Positions 24,501 through 32,396 of a stretch of DNA of 64,000 nt are shown here, one piece after another. The notes beneath the pieces are model-generated. The model was not told the DNA's origin. It saw only the letters and a program-made list of their open reading frames with translations, and searched no databases. Position 1 is the first letter of the stretch. Each line of letters starts with the position of its first letter. The stretch comes from JAJDTT01 sp022827025 (GTDB lineage: Bacteria > Acidobacteriota > UBA6911 > RPQK01 > JAJDTT01), in assembly GCA_965203535.1 (NCBI GenBank), contig OZ241897.1, positions 2,852,001-2,916,000 on the forward strand, in the 5' to 3' direction. The position numbers were made by a program, and so were the translations under genes.

Positions 24501-25952
24501 GCCGTGATGCGCGAGGGCTGGTTTCACACCGGGGATCTGGGGTGGGTGGACGAGGACGGATACCTCTACATCACGGGGCGCAAGAAAAACGTCATCGTCA
24601 CCGGGGCCGGCAAGAACGTCTATCCCGTGGACCTGGAGGCCATCTACCGCAATGTTCCGGCTGTCGACGACATCTGCGTGGTGGGCACTCCCAAGGGACT
24701 GACCGAAGACGTCCATGCGGTCATCGTGCCCAAGAAGGAGACGTTGCGGGATGTGGCGGCGCCGGAATGGCCACGGGCCATGAAGCGGGCGACTCGCGCA
24801 CTCGCCCGCCAGCTACCCGGATACCAGCGGCTGCAGCACATTCATCTTTCGGAGACGCCCCTGCCGAGGCACGGTGACGGGTCGCTCGCCCGCGACGTGA
24901 TCCTGCAAAACGTGCGCCGGAGCGTCGCCCGCGCTCGAGCCCGCGGCGGCCCGGGGGCGCGGCCCCGCGGCAGCGACGTCGCCATGGAGCTGACTCGGGA
25001 GTTGAGCCGAATCTCGGGGATTCCCTCGGCGGAAATCACGCCCGACTCCCATCTGTTCACCGACGTGGGCCTGGATTCCCTCGCCGCCATGGAGCTGCTG
25101 ATTCAACTGGAGCATCGATTCGGCATTTCTCTTTCGGAAGAGCGCGTCGCCTCCCTGGTGAGCTTTGGAGATCTGGTCGCCGCGGTGAAGGAGAGCCGGG
25201 CCGCAACCGAAGCCGGCACAACCGGCACGGCCGCCGTCCGGTCCGCCCTGCCGTGGTCCCAGCGGCCGCCCATCGACCGCGCCCTGCTCGGGCTCTCCTT
25301 TTCCGCCCTGCGGCTCCTGTACGCAAGCTACTTCCGGTTGCGGCTGCGATTTCCGGAACACCTTCCCCGGGACGAGGCCTACGTCATCGCCGCCAACCAT
25401 TCCAGCCATCTCGACAGCGGCGCCATCATCGCCGCCCTGGCCGGGGCCCTGGGATCCAACCAGGCAAAAAAGCTCCATCTTCTCGGCGCCCGCGACTACT
25501 TCTTCAACAACCCCGTTCGCGCCTGGTTTTTCAGCACCTTTCTCAACGTGGTGCCCATCGAACGGGAAGAAACCTCGTTGGCGGGACTCCGGATCATCCA
25601 AACGATCCTGCAGGAAGGCGAACCCATTCTCATCTTTCCGGAGGGCACGCGATCGCGGACCGGCGAACTTCGATCCTTCAAACCGGGCCTCGGTCTCATC
25701 GCCCGGGAACTCAGGGTGCCCATCGTCCCGACCCATATCGACGGCGCCTACCGGGCGCTGCCGGCGGGACGCAACCTTCCCCGTCCCGGAAGGCTGGAAG
25801 TGACTTTCGGCAAACCGATCAGGACCGAGCGGTATTTCTCGGACGGCGCCGAGGAGTCCCGCGTCCACCTTTACCGAAAGATCGCCGACGACGTCCGAGA
25901 GCATGTCGTGCGCTTGGGGAGCCGGGACGGGGGCGGCGACGAACCGGTTTGA
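21576..25952 (+). CDS. ElbD-like multidomain lipid enzyme: fatty acyl reductase - adenylation - carrier - PlsC acyltransferase
   Basis: 1458 residues, four modules. (1) Residues 1-530: extended SDR/fatty acyl reductase, with NAD(P) motif TGATGFLG (17-24) and catalytic Tyr276-x3-Lys280. (2) About 555-1110: AMP-binding adenylation fold with GYGLTETAP (911-919), TGDLGW and GRKKNVIVTG. The phosphate loop is degenerate (TTTTAADPKG, 733-742, instead of SGTTGxPKG), and the usual C-terminal catalytic Lys region reads LPRHGDGSLARD. (3) About 1135-1205: phosphopantetheine carrier domain with Ser1168 in GLDSL. (4) About 1235-1445: PlsC acyltransferase with NHSSHLD (His1275-x4-Asp1280) and FPEGTRS (1354-1360). 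From memory, myxobacterial ether-lipid enzyme ElbD has this domain set, so making alkyl-glycerol ether lipids is the likely role (inference). No clear ribosome binding site before ATG 21576. Confidence 0.88.
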   Translation: MNSVAEYLKGKTLFITGATGFLGQCLVEKILWAVPDVKRVYVLIRPRTNLRGAVVTARMRLERELYQASCFDRLRSKLGSDFAAFLKEKLVPVSGDLSRDDLNIDEQTRLRLQGETDIVINSAAVVSFDAPLDEAYHLNVLGAERVARFAQSCDGCVLVHVSTAYVCGAVVGSVPETIPEAPVRTGEAFPVRAFSDVDLDIEHIEKILDSVRERAYAPELEREFAAALLRRFRRSKGGRNVRRREKIENLRKKWIQNQLSQEGMSWARERGWNDTYTYTKSIGERIVLRTRNGAPTIIIRPAVIESGFSEPSPGWLEGLRMADPLIAAIGKGRLRALPLSPKVIIDLVPVDMVVNALLASLPATSNATGVRIYQVATGSCNPITLGYLYDLIYRYFKRNPMFDRSGRPINIRYLRFPKPASFRLQHRLKALPLNLAAGALDKLSVLDSLNGVQRYKRRLSALTVAHEKLHYYGEIYEPYLNLNCRFGIENTMGLLDNMSPEEREVFNFDVTRLNWRHYIQNIHIPGVKKFILKMEGAGTLELDVQPAGEGGSVSTINDLLAYSVSRYSAKTALQMQRNGEWIRYSYSDLQRRAGAVGRQLRIEGLAKGDRVVLFAENQPDWGVAYLGAASQGLVVVPLDSQSWHREVWSVARFTGARAILASSRTIERLPPESMARNEAGEVPVRLLNINELAQPFGLPQCPRSTGAVDPASPPAAAGPVTVDAQDPASIIFTTTTAADPKGAVHTHSSFLSNLHGMNRYLAAEETDQILSVLPLYHALEFTCGFLSPLFGGATVTYLHSLKPRVILKTMRETGTTCMLGVPSLYALIRDDINRRTLRASKSSLKSNLVARSRQLSKSIDKTFGKNLGRQLFARVHQEFGGRIRAFVSGGSSLGDELYDDFKALGLTIYEGYGLTETAPVLTVNPLNRSRRGSAGKPLPGTELRIFQADDRGEGEIIVRTPSLMKGYYKNPEATRAVMREGWFHTGDLGWVDEDGYLYITGRKKNVIVTGAGKNVYPVDLEAIYRNVPAVDDICVVGTPKGLTEDVHAVIVPKKETLRDVAAPEWPRAMKRATRALARQLPGYQRLQHIHLSETPLPRHGDGSLARDVILQNVRRSVARARARGGPGARPRGSDVAMELTRELSRISGIPSAEITPDSHLFTDVGLDSLAAMELLIQLEHRFGISLSEERVASLVSFGDLVAAVKESRAATEAGTTGTAAVRSALPWSQRPPIDRALLGLSFSALRLLYASYFRLRLRFPEHLPRDEAYVIAANHSSHLDSGAIIAALAGALGSNQAKKLHLLGARDYFFNNPVRAWFFSTFLNVVPIEREETSLAGLRIIQTILQEGEPILIFPEGTRSRTGELRSFKPGLGLIARELRVPIVPTHIDGAYRALPAGRNLPRPGRLEVTFGKPIRTERYFSDGAEESRVHLYRKIADDVREHVVRLGSRDGGGDEPV

Positions 25953-25978
25953 CCCGGCAAGCGCGGCGCCTCTAGAAT
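25949..25978 (+). promoter_or_regulatory. Promoter of tRNA-Ser
   Basis: TTGACC (25949-25954), 18-base spacer, TAGAAT (25973-25978). The -35 overlaps the stop codon of the upstream gene; transcription would start about 10 bases before the tRNA. Confidence 0.6.
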
Positions 25979-25995
25979 GGCGTCCTTCTCTGGCC

Positions 25996-26087
25996 GGAGA
26001 GGTGCTGGAGTGGCTGAACAGGGCTGCCTGCTAAGCAGTTACTCGGGGGAACCTGGGTCGGGGGTTCGAATCCCCCCCTCTCCGCCA
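25996..26087 (+). tRNA. tRNA-Ser (anticodon GCU)
   Basis: 92 bases. Acceptor GGAGAGG pairs with CCTCTCC. The anticodon arm GCTGC-CTGCTAA-GCAGT gives anticodon GCT. A long class II variable arm (ACTCGGGGGAACCTGGGT region) and T arm GGGGGTTCGAATCCCCC follow. CCA is encoded (ends GCCA). It reads AGC and AGU serine codons. Confidence 0.97.
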
Positions 26088-26154
26088 ACCGTCCCGGCCC
26101 GATCCCTTCCGCACCGCGCCGGGCGTAGCCTCGCTTCAAACCTTCCGCTGTTTC

Positions 26155-26958
26155 TCAGAAACGAAACACCAGCAGAAGCTGAGGGAGCACTTCGTCCGCG
26201 TCTTCAAACCCGAACTTGTTGACCCAGACGTGCATTTCTATCCCTGCGAAGAAGCGGCCCGGCCGACGGGCGAGCGCCTTGCCCAGGTCCAGACGCAATT
26301 GGGGCTGAAACAGGATCCAATACGGCGCGCGGAACCCGAACTCGGTGTCTCGCGGACTCTGCCATTCGCCGTGTCCCTCGAACGAGAATGAGGCGCCGCC
26401 GATCTCAAAGGGCAGGCCCCAGTTGAAATCGACAAGATGACTGTTGCCCTCCTTCGGGGCGCCGCCGGCCGCCACTCCCCGGTTACGATCCACCAGGTAC
26501 ACGTAATCGAGGTTCGCAAAGGCGAAACCGGGAAGATCGAGCTGAAAGCGGAAACCGGGACCGACCTTGAGCACCTTGGACTGAGCTCCCCAGTTCAGTC
26601 CGCCCAGGGGGCCGATCCCCCGGATCGGTCCCCACGACACTTTCTGTCCGGTGATCGCACCCAGGTCGAAGTAGGGAAACCACTCCATGTAGATGTCCCG
26701 GTCCGCGCTCGAACCCGAGCAGCAGGTCATGTCCACGAAGAAAAAATTCTCTCCGTGGCTCCAGCCGCTGGCGTGCTGAAGGGTCAGGATATTCTGGAAT
26801 CCGCTGGGACTGACCAGGTGGGGCCGCAACGAGCTGCCACCCTGGTATTGAATCTCGGTAACGCTCCAGCCCTGGGCCAGAATGTTTCCGCCGATCACCA
26901 GTGGAGCAATCGCAATCAGAACCAGAGCGGCGGGGCAACGGCAACTTGTCTTTGTCAT
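26155..26958 (-). CDS. Outer-membrane beta-barrel protein (Tsx/nucleoside-channel-like)
   Basis: 267 residues with an N-terminal signal peptide (hydrophobic stretch ALVLIAIAPLVIGGN, likely cleavage after ILA). Alternating aromatic strands follow, ending in LLLVFRF; a C-terminal Phe is the outer-membrane barrel signature recognised by BAM. The segment LTLQHASGWSHGENFFFVDMT, with two nearby cysteines, resembles the Tsx/OmpK nucleoside-channel family by eye, but that assignment is tentative. A monocistronic minus-strand gene behind tRNA-Ser. No Shine-Dalgarno sequence; TATTCC lies 9 bases before the ATG, so it may be leaderless. Confidence 0.7.
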   Translation of the reverse strand: MTKTSCRCPAALVLIAIAPLVIGGNILAQGWSVTEIQYQGGSSLRPHLVSPSGFQNILTLQHASGWSHGENFFFVDMTCCSGSSADRDIYMEWFPYFDLGAITGQKVSWGPIRGIGPLGGLNWGAQSKVLKVGPGFRFQLDLPGFAFANLDYVYLVDRNRGVAAGGAPKEGNSHLVDFNWGLPFEIGGASFSFEGHGEWQSPRDTEFGFRAPYWILFQPQLRLDLGKALARRPGRFFAGIEMHVWVNKFGFEDADEVLPQLLLVFRF

Positions 26959-27013
26959 GGCATGAAAGGAATACGAATTCGGCGCGGACGCCTGGACACC
27001 GAGCTGTGGCCCT

Positions 27014-27682
27014 TCAGTGCACCACCGGTTTCCGCTTCCACGCGTGTCTGCCGATCAAGGGCACGAAAACACATCGTTCCGCGCGGTCGGTTCGATACCC
27101 GTCCCCCCGGCGGGTCACGATGTGCAGCACCTGGGAATAATCTCGCCCCACGGGGATCACCAGGCGCCCTGCTTCACTCAACTGCTCCAGCAGGGGCCCG
27201 GGTATTCCGGGGGATGCGGCGCCGACGATAATGCTCTCGAACGGCGCGAATTCCTCCCAGCCCAGTGTTCCGTCGGACACTTGCAGGCGGACGTCCCGGC
27301 ACCCGAGCTCGGCGAGCCGGTCCGCCGCCCGGTTGGCCAGTTCCGGGATCCGCTCCACGGTGAAAACCTGCGCCTTCATGGCCGAAAGCACCGCAGCCTG
27401 ATAACCGCTTCCCGTCCCGATTTCCAGGACACGGCTTCCCTGGGACACCCTCGCCGCTTGAACCATGATGGCGATCATGTACGGCTGACTGACGGTCTGA
27501 TCATGGCCGATGGGAATGGGGCCGTCATCGTACGCCTTCTCGACCCATTTGTCAGGCACGAAACGATGACGAGGGACTCCCAGAAAGGCTTCCAGTATCC
27601 TGCGGTCGCGAATGCCTCGGCCTCTGAGTTGCTTCTCCACCATGTTGCGGCGTTCCAGAGCGTAGGAAGCGCGCCGCGTCAT
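27014..27682 (-). CDS. pcm: Protein-L-isoaspartate O-methyltransferase
   Basis: Repairs isoaspartyl damage in proteins using SAM. 222 residues. Signature segments are PRHRFVP, YDDGPIPIGHDQTVSQPYMIAIM (conserved Ser-Gln-Pro) and the SAM motif VLEIGTGSGYQAAVLS. TVERIPELANRA and VGAASPGIPGPLLEQL follow. It overlaps the upstream rnhB by four bases. Confidence 0.96.
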   Translation of the reverse strand: MTRRASYALERRNMVEKQLRGRGIRDRRILEAFLGVPRHRFVPDKWVEKAYDDGPIPIGHDQTVSQPYMIAIMVQAARVSQGSRVLEIGTGSGYQAAVLSAMKAQVFTVERIPELANRAADRLAELGCRDVRLQVSDGTLGWEEFAPFESIIVGAASPGIPGPLLEQLSEAGRLVIPVGRDYSQVLHIVTRRGDGYRTDRAERCVFVPLIGRHAWKRKPVVH

Positions 27683-28491
27683 GCGATTCTCCGGCAGAAT
27701 GACGCCCGATGCACCGGCGTCCTCCCATATTGCTCGATGGCCTGAAGGTGTTGTCTGGTCCCGTAGCCCTTATGGCGGGCAAATCCATATTCCGGATACA
27801 GCCGGTCCAGCTCCGTCATCAGACGGTCCCGATGGGTTTTCGCCAGGATCGACGCCCCGGCTATGGAGAAATGCCTGCGGTCGCCGCCGACGCACCTCTC
27901 CTGTGGGACCTCGAGATTCGGAATCCGGCGGCCGTCCACGAGCGCGACTTCCGGGGCCGGCCGGATCGCTGCCACGGCCCGCTTCATGGCCAGAAGGCCG
28001 GCATGATAGGTGTTCAGCCGGTCGATCTCCGGCACGGATGCCTCTCCGATGCCCATGGCCACCGCGTCTCGGGCAATGATCCCGGCCAACTCGTTGCGCC
28101 GGGCGCTCGAGAGTCTCTTGGAGTCATCCATGCCGCAGATTTCAGTGCCCGGCTCGAAAACCACCGCGGCGGCAACGACCGGACCCGCCAAGGGGCCCAT
28201 TCCGGCTTCGTCGACTCCGGCGACACGCACGGTCCCACCGCGCCACAGCCCCCGCTCCTTCTCCAGCATCGAATTCAATCGGCGCCGCTCCGCCCGGGCA
28301 GCCGCTCTCGCCCGCGCCAGACGGCGCCCAAGACGCCGCACTCCGACTCTCCGGTCTCCCGCCAGTTCGGACAACACCGCGGACGTCACCCGGCCTTCAC
28401 CGGAGGCAAGGGCTTCCCTGATTTGGGACAACGTCAACCGAGAGGGCTCCAGCGCCACCATGCAGTTCGCCACTCCAGCCGATTTCGACAT
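27679..28491 (-). CDS. rnhB: Ribonuclease HII
   Basis: Removes ribonucleotides and RNA primers from RNA-DNA hybrids. About 270 residues. A basic helical N-terminal extension of about 85 residues, as in Bacillus-type RnhB, precedes the catalytic core. The core has VAGVDEAGMGPLAGPVVAAAVVF (first acidic pair), the conserved DSKRLSSARR, ALVDGRRIP and SIAGASILAKTHRDRLM segments. Start placed at ATG 28491 (MSKSAG), which has AGG upstream; a longer frame begins at 28512. Confidence 0.95.
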   Translation of the reverse strand: MSKSAGVANCMVALEPSRLTLSQIREALASGEGRVTSAVLSELAGDRRVGVRRLGRRLARARAAARAERRRLNSMLEKERGLWRGGTVRVAGVDEAGMGPLAGPVVAAAVVFEPGTEICGMDDSKRLSSARRNELAGIIARDAVAMGIGEASVPEIDRLNTYHAGLLAMKRAVAAIRPAPEVALVDGRRIPNLEVPQERCVGGDRRHFSIAGASILAKTHRDRLMTELDRLYPEYGFARHKGYGTRQHLQAIEQYGRTPVHRASFCRRIA

Positions 28492-28566
28492 GCATGTGCC
28501 TGGCTCGGGCACCGGCAGCAGGGATCACGAAGAGGCTGGTTATTTTTCGGGTGTTTGCAATTCCAT

Positions 28567-28572
28567 TATAAT
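28567..28572 (+). promoter_or_regulatory. -10 element of a probably leaderless tyrA transcript
   Basis: Perfect TATAAT ends 8 bases before the GTG at 28581, and no ribosome binding site intervenes. Confidence 0.5.
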
Positions 28573-28580
28573 GCCCCGCC

Positions 28581-29330
28581 GTGAGCAGCGGCAATATCGG
28601 CCTCGTGGGCTTCGGGCGCTTCGGCCAACTGGTCCACCGCCACCTGCCCGCCGGTAACGTCGCCGGCGTCTTCGACCGCGATCCCGATAAACTGGCCGGG
28701 TTGGCCGATGCCGCTCCCCTGGAGCAGGTTCTCGGCGCCAGGTACGTCATCCTCGCCACCCCCATCTCCGCCATCGATGCCGTCTGCCGACAGATTTCGC
28801 CGGCTCTCCGAACCGGCCAGGTGGTGGTGGACACCTGCAGCGTCAAGCAATATCCCATCGACTGCATGTTGTCCCGACTGCCGGACGGGATTCAGATCCT
28901 GGGCACCCACCCCCTCTTCGGGCCCGACAGCGGCCGGGACGGGATCGGAGGCATGAAGATCGCAGTCTGTCCGGTGCGAATCGAGTCCGCCAACTACGAC
29001 TGCATACGCAATTTTCTCCATGGCCTCGGCTTGGAGATCATCGAGACGACGCCCCGGGAGCACGACCGGAGACTCGCCCGCACCCAAGCCATCTTCCACC
29101 TCATCTCCCAGGCGCTGAAGGAGTTGGATTGGCGCGGGCAGCGGCTCTCCACGCCGGGACCAGCCGCCTTCTACCGCCTCGCCGAGACCGTCCAGAACGA
29201 CACTTCCGAACTCTTCCGGGACATGGAGCAGCGCAACCTCTATGCCGGCGCGTCCCGCCGCCAGTTCATCAGCAAACTCGTGGAAATCGACGAGCTTCTC
29301 TCCCGTGGCGACAGGCCCGGGCCGGCTTGA
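28581..29330 (+). CDS. Prephenate dehydrogenase family protein
   Basis: NAD(P)-dependent oxidation of prephenate or arogenate for tyrosine synthesis. 249 residues. Rossmann motif IGLVGFGRFGQLV, VILATPISAID, VVDTCSVKQYP and LGTHPLFGPDSG with the family's key His (THPLFGP) are visible. No ACT or chorismate mutase domain; about the length of short plant- and cyanobacterial-type arogenate dehydrogenases (GTHPMFGP type), so arogenate is a possible substrate. Together with pheA (14494) it covers both branches after prephenate. The following acyltransferase starts 6 bases downstream. Confidence 0.88.
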   Translation: MSSGNIGLVGFGRFGQLVHRHLPAGNVAGVFDRDPDKLAGLADAAPLEQVLGARYVILATPISAIDAVCRQISPALRTGQVVVDTCSVKQYPIDCMLSRLPDGIQILGTHPLFGPDSGRDGIGGMKIAVCPVRIESANYDCIRNFLHGLGLEIIETTPREHDRRLARTQAIFHLISQALKELDWRGQRLSTPGPAAFYRLAETVQNDTSELFRDMEQRNLYAGASRRQFISKLVEIDELLSRGDRPGPA

Positions 29331-29336
29331 GCCATC

Positions 29337-30020
29337 ATGAACGCCGATGACGCGCCCTTGTCGCAACGCATTTGCCTGGCTGCAGGAAGTACGGCCGGTT
29401 GGGCCCTGATCTGGAGTCTCGGCACGCTCCTTCGATACCGGGTCGAAGGCTGGGAACATTTTGCCCGGTTGAATCGCCGAGGCACTCCCTTCATCTTCAG
29501 CTTCTGGCACAACCAGATCTTTTGCGCCACCCATTTCTGGCGATTCCGGGAGATCGGCGTGATCACCAGCCAGCACGCCGACGGGGAGTACATGGCCCGC
29601 ATCATCCGCCGGTTCGGGTACTTTCCGGCCAGGGGATCCAGCCGCAGAGGCTCGACTCGGGCCCTCCTTCAGCTCAAGCGTCATCTGGCCGGCGGCCGGC
29701 CCGTGGGTTTCGCCGCCGACGGGCCCGTGGGTCCGGTCTACAAGGTCAAGCCGGGGCCGCTCTGGCTCTCCATGAAGACACGGATTCCCATTCTTCCGTT
29801 CCACATCCAGCCGCGCCGATTCTGGGCGGGTTCCGGCTGGGACGGTTTTCGAATCCCCAAGCCCTTCTCTCCAGCCTTGGTGAAGATCGGACAACCGTTC
29901 CTGGTGCCCAGCGGACAATCCGCCAAGGACTGGCTGCCCAGGTATCAGGAGACGATGGATGCCCTCAAGGAATACTGCGAGTCCTACCCCTGGAACCGCG
30001 AGAGAAGGCTGGAGGGCTGA
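29337..30020 (+). CDS. DUF374-family lysophospholipid acyltransferase
   Basis: 227 residues of the DUF374 acyltransferase family, related to PlsC/LpxL. Segments are FIFSFWHNQIFCATHFW (catalytic His region), GVITSQHADGEYMARIIRRFGYFPARGSSRRGSTRALLQLKRHLAGG and VGFAADGPVGPVYKVKPGPLWLSMKT. One N-terminal hydrophobic helix. It probably acylates a glycolipid or lysophospholipid at the inner membrane; the exact acceptor is unknown. Probably co-transcribed with the tyrA-like gene. Its 3' end overlaps the convergent VWFA gene by 56 bases. Confidence 0.85.
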   Translation: MNADDAPLSQRICLAAGSTAGWALIWSLGTLLRYRVEGWEHFARLNRRGTPFIFSFWHNQIFCATHFWRFREIGVITSQHADGEYMARIIRRFGYFPARGSSRRGSTRALLQLKRHLAGGRPVGFAADGPVGPVYKVKPGPLWLSMKTRIPILPFHIQPRRFWAGSGWDGFRIPKPFSPALVKIGQPFLVPSGQSAKDWLPRYQETMDALKEYCESYPWNRERRLEG

Positions 30021-31449
30021 CCCTGACGTCGCGCTGGAAGAAGAACATTTTCCAGGTGGGAATTTCCAGCAGGGCCAACCGCAAATTGTACCGCCCCGGC
30101 TGTACGAAGAGCTTGTTGGTGTAGATGATCCCGCGGCCGTCTCGAAGCTCCTTCCTTTCCAGGGTGGCCCGGAAGAATTCTCTCATCCTGACCACTTCCC
30201 GCCCGTCCGCGTCCACCAACTGGCCGATGATTCCCAATTGGGTTCGAACGTCTCCATCCGGCTCCCTCGAGAGCGTGTAGGGACTGATTTTGATTCGGAA
30301 GGGCAACCCGACCTTGCCCGAGATCTGTCCCCTGGGCCGGAGTATGTCCACGTCGGCGCCCAGCTCGTACCGTTCCAGGCCCTCGTCCTCGGGTGGTCCC
30401 AGCTCGACTTCACTGTAGAAGAGCGCTTCGATGAATTTCTTCTTGGCGCGGAGACGGCCCGGCGCCCGGGTGAACGGGCGCGACACCAGTAATTTGGAGT
30501 TCGACGTGGTGACGACGGCCGGCGAGTCGGGATCGATCCCCGGAGTCGGGTCGCCGGAGATGCCGATGGAGTAGAGATTGCCGAAAACGTCGTCGTTGAT
30601 CTGTGCCAAGGTGGAATCGAAGTCCAGGATGGTTTCGATTCCGCTGAAGTGCATTCCGCCGGTCTTCACGGCCAGACGAGCGAAGGCGGCTTCCTTTTCC
30701 TCCGCCTTGGGATCTTCCGCCGCCACGAGCCCCGGAGCCGTCGGCAGCGCCGTCGCCGAGGGGACCAGAATGGTATAGATTCTCACATCCTCGCTCAGGG
30801 CCCGGGCCGCCGCCCTCTCGGCCCGGTGATAGGCGTCGTCCATCCCGTCGGAGACGAGAATCAACACCTTTCCGTCGCCGGGCCTCGCCCGGGTGCCGAG
30901 CGGTGCGAGCAGCGCCTCCACCGACTCGTAGATTGCGGTTCGCCCCTGGTGCGGGCGGGCCGCCGCGAAGGCCTTTTCCGCAAGCGCCTTGCGGGTGGTG
31001 AACTCCTGAAACACCAGCAACTTGTCGGTGAACCCGAAAACGCCGATCTGGGTGAACAGGTGGATGTTGTCCAGGAAGTTCTGAGCGGCCATGATCTCTT
31101 CCGCCCTGGTGGCAAAGGTGCTTCCACTCACGTCCAGAAGAAAGGCGATCCAGAGGCGGCCCAGGTCGGCTGTCCGTTTTCGCGGGGGCCGAAAGAAGAT
31201 GATCTCCCTTTCCCTGCCGGCCTGGATCACGCGGAAGTCCTCCTGCGTCAGGGTGTTGACCAACCGGTTCCCGGCATCTCTGACGGTGAAACGAAGCAGA
31301 ACCAGATCGACCCTGACCCGGATCGCTTCGTCCTGAGTCTGGTCCTGCCCGATCGCCCAAGCCGGCCCCAGCCAGGTCCAGAGAAGCGGGGCCAGGGTCA
31401 GCCGCATGAGCTGCCCCCACCATCGCCGACTCCGGATCTCAGGTCTCAT
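29965..31449 (-). CDS. VWFA-domain protein (acidobacterial type), secreted
   Basis: 494 residues with an N-terminal signal peptide (basic start, MRLTLAPLLWTWLGPAWA). An LTQEDFRVIQAGREREI segment is followed by a VWFA domain with MIDAS D106-V-S108-G-S110-T and the ILVSDGMDD strand. The C-terminal 180 residues form a beta-rich region ending in a basic tail. It is the second member of the family seen at 419-1435. ATG 31449 starts one base after the folE stop, so it is the last gene of the rpmE-prfA-prmC-hit-folE operon. Function unknown. Confidence 0.85.
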   Translation of the reverse strand: MRPEIRSRRWWGQLMRLTLAPLLWTWLGPAWAIGQDQTQDEAIRVRVDLVLLRFTVRDAGNRLVNTLTQEDFRVIQAGREREIIFFRPPRKRTADLGRLWIAFLLDVSGSTFATRAEEIMAAQNFLDNIHLFTQIGVFGFTDKLLVFQEFTTRKALAEKAFAAARPHQGRTAIYESVEALLAPLGTRARPGDGKVLILVSDGMDDAYHRAERAAARALSEDVRIYTILVPSATALPTAPGLVAAEDPKAEEKEAAFARLAVKTGGMHFSGIETILDFDSTLAQINDDVFGNLYSIGISGDPTPGIDPDSPAVVTTSNSKLLVSRPFTRAPGRLRAKKKFIEALFYSEVELGPPEDEGLERYELGADVDILRPRGQISGKVGLPFRIKISPYTLSREPDGDVRTQLGIIGQLVDADGREVVRMREFFRATLERKELRDGRGIIYTNKLFVQPGRYNLRLALLEIPTWKMFFFQRDVRVSPPAFSRGSRGRTRSIP

Positions 31450-31450
31450 T

Positions 31451-32002
31451 TCAAGTTTTCCGGGCGCCCACCAGGTGCAGAAACTCACTCCGGGACCGCT
31501 GGTCATCCCTGAACTTGCCCAGCATGGCGGAAGTCATCATCCGAGCCTGCCGCTTTTCGACCCCTCGCATCAACATGCACAAGTGTTGCGCTTCGACAAC
31601 GACCGCCACGCCCTTGGGCCGGATCTTTTCATTGACGGTTTCGGCGATCTGTTGAGTGAGCCGTTCCTGAACCTGCAGGCGCCTCGCGAACAAATCCACG
31701 ATTCTCGGAATCTTGCTGAGTCCGATGACCCGGTCCGACGGGAGGTATCCCACGTGGCACCGGCCGAAGAAGGGGAGCAGGTGATGTTCGCAAAGGCTGT
31801 AGACCTCGATGTCCTTGACGATGACCATTTCATCGTAATCCACCTTGAAAAGGGCGCCGTTGAGGAGCTCGTCCACATCCTGTGCGTATCCCCTGGTCAG
31901 GAAACGCATGGCGCGGCCGACCCTTTCGGGAGTGCCTACAAGCCCTTCCCGGTCGGGATCCTCGCCGATCTCATAAAGCAACTTCCTGACCAACTCCTCC
32001 AA
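31451..32002 (-). CDS. folE: GTP cyclohydrolase I
   Basis: Converts GTP to dihydroneopterin triphosphate, the first step of folate synthesis. 183 residues: GEDPDREGLVGTPERVGRAMRFLTRGY, the zinc and catalytic motif VYSLCEHHLLPFFGRCHVGYLP, GLSKIPRIVDLFARRLQVQERLTQQIA, and the third zinc ligand in EAQHLCMLMRGVEK. Start set at TTG 32002, six bases after AGGAGG; the longer frame upstream overlaps the HIT gene without conserved sequence. It ends one base before the VWFA gene. Confidence 0.95.
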   Translation of the reverse strand: MEELVRKLLYEIGEDPDREGLVGTPERVGRAMRFLTRGYAQDVDELLNGALFKVDYDEMVIVKDIEVYSLCEHHLLPFFGRCHVGYLPSDRVIGLSKIPRIVDLFARRLQVQERLTQQIAETVNEKIRPKGVAVVVEAQHLCMLMRGVEKRQARMMTSAMLGKFRDDQRSRSEFLHLVGARKT

Positions 32003-32054
32003 AGCCGACCTCCTGCTACTCTCGACTCCCGAACCCGGGTTCCTGCAACCGGGA

Positions 32055-32396
32055 TCAACCCGGCGGCCAGCCCAAGCGTCGACCGCCCAGAACATGGGCG
32101 TGGATGTGAAAAACGCTCTGCCCGGCGGCAGCGCCATTGTTCAGGACGACACGATAGCCCGAGTCCAGGCCTTCATCGCGCGCGACCCTCTTGGCCAGCA
32201 GCAACAGCCGGCCGAGACGGGCCGTGTCTTCCTCCGCCGCTTCGCCCAATGAGCCGATGTGCTTCTTGGGGATCACCAGGATATGGGTGGGCGCCTGCGG
32301 GTTGATGTCCCGGAACGCCATAGCCCATTCGTCCTCCGCCACCACGGCCGCGCGAAGTTCTCCGTTCACGATCCGGCAGAACAGGCAGTCACGCAT
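32055..32396 (-). CDS. HIT-family nucleotide hydrolase (HinT-like)
   Basis: 113 residues, purine nucleoside phosphoramidase type. CLFCRIVNGELRAAVV at the N-terminus with the Cys-x2-Cys pair, FRDINPQAPTHILVIPKKHI in the middle, and the histidine triad HIHAHVLGG at the C-terminus. ATG 32396 overlaps the end of prmC by 8 bases, so it is part of the prfA operon. Confidence 0.93.
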   Translation of the reverse strand: MRDCLFCRIVNGELRAAVVAEDEWAMAFRDINPQAPTHILVIPKKHIGSLGEAAEEDTARLGRLLLLAKRVARDEGLDSGYRVVLNNGAAAGQSVFHIHAHVLGGRRLGWPPG

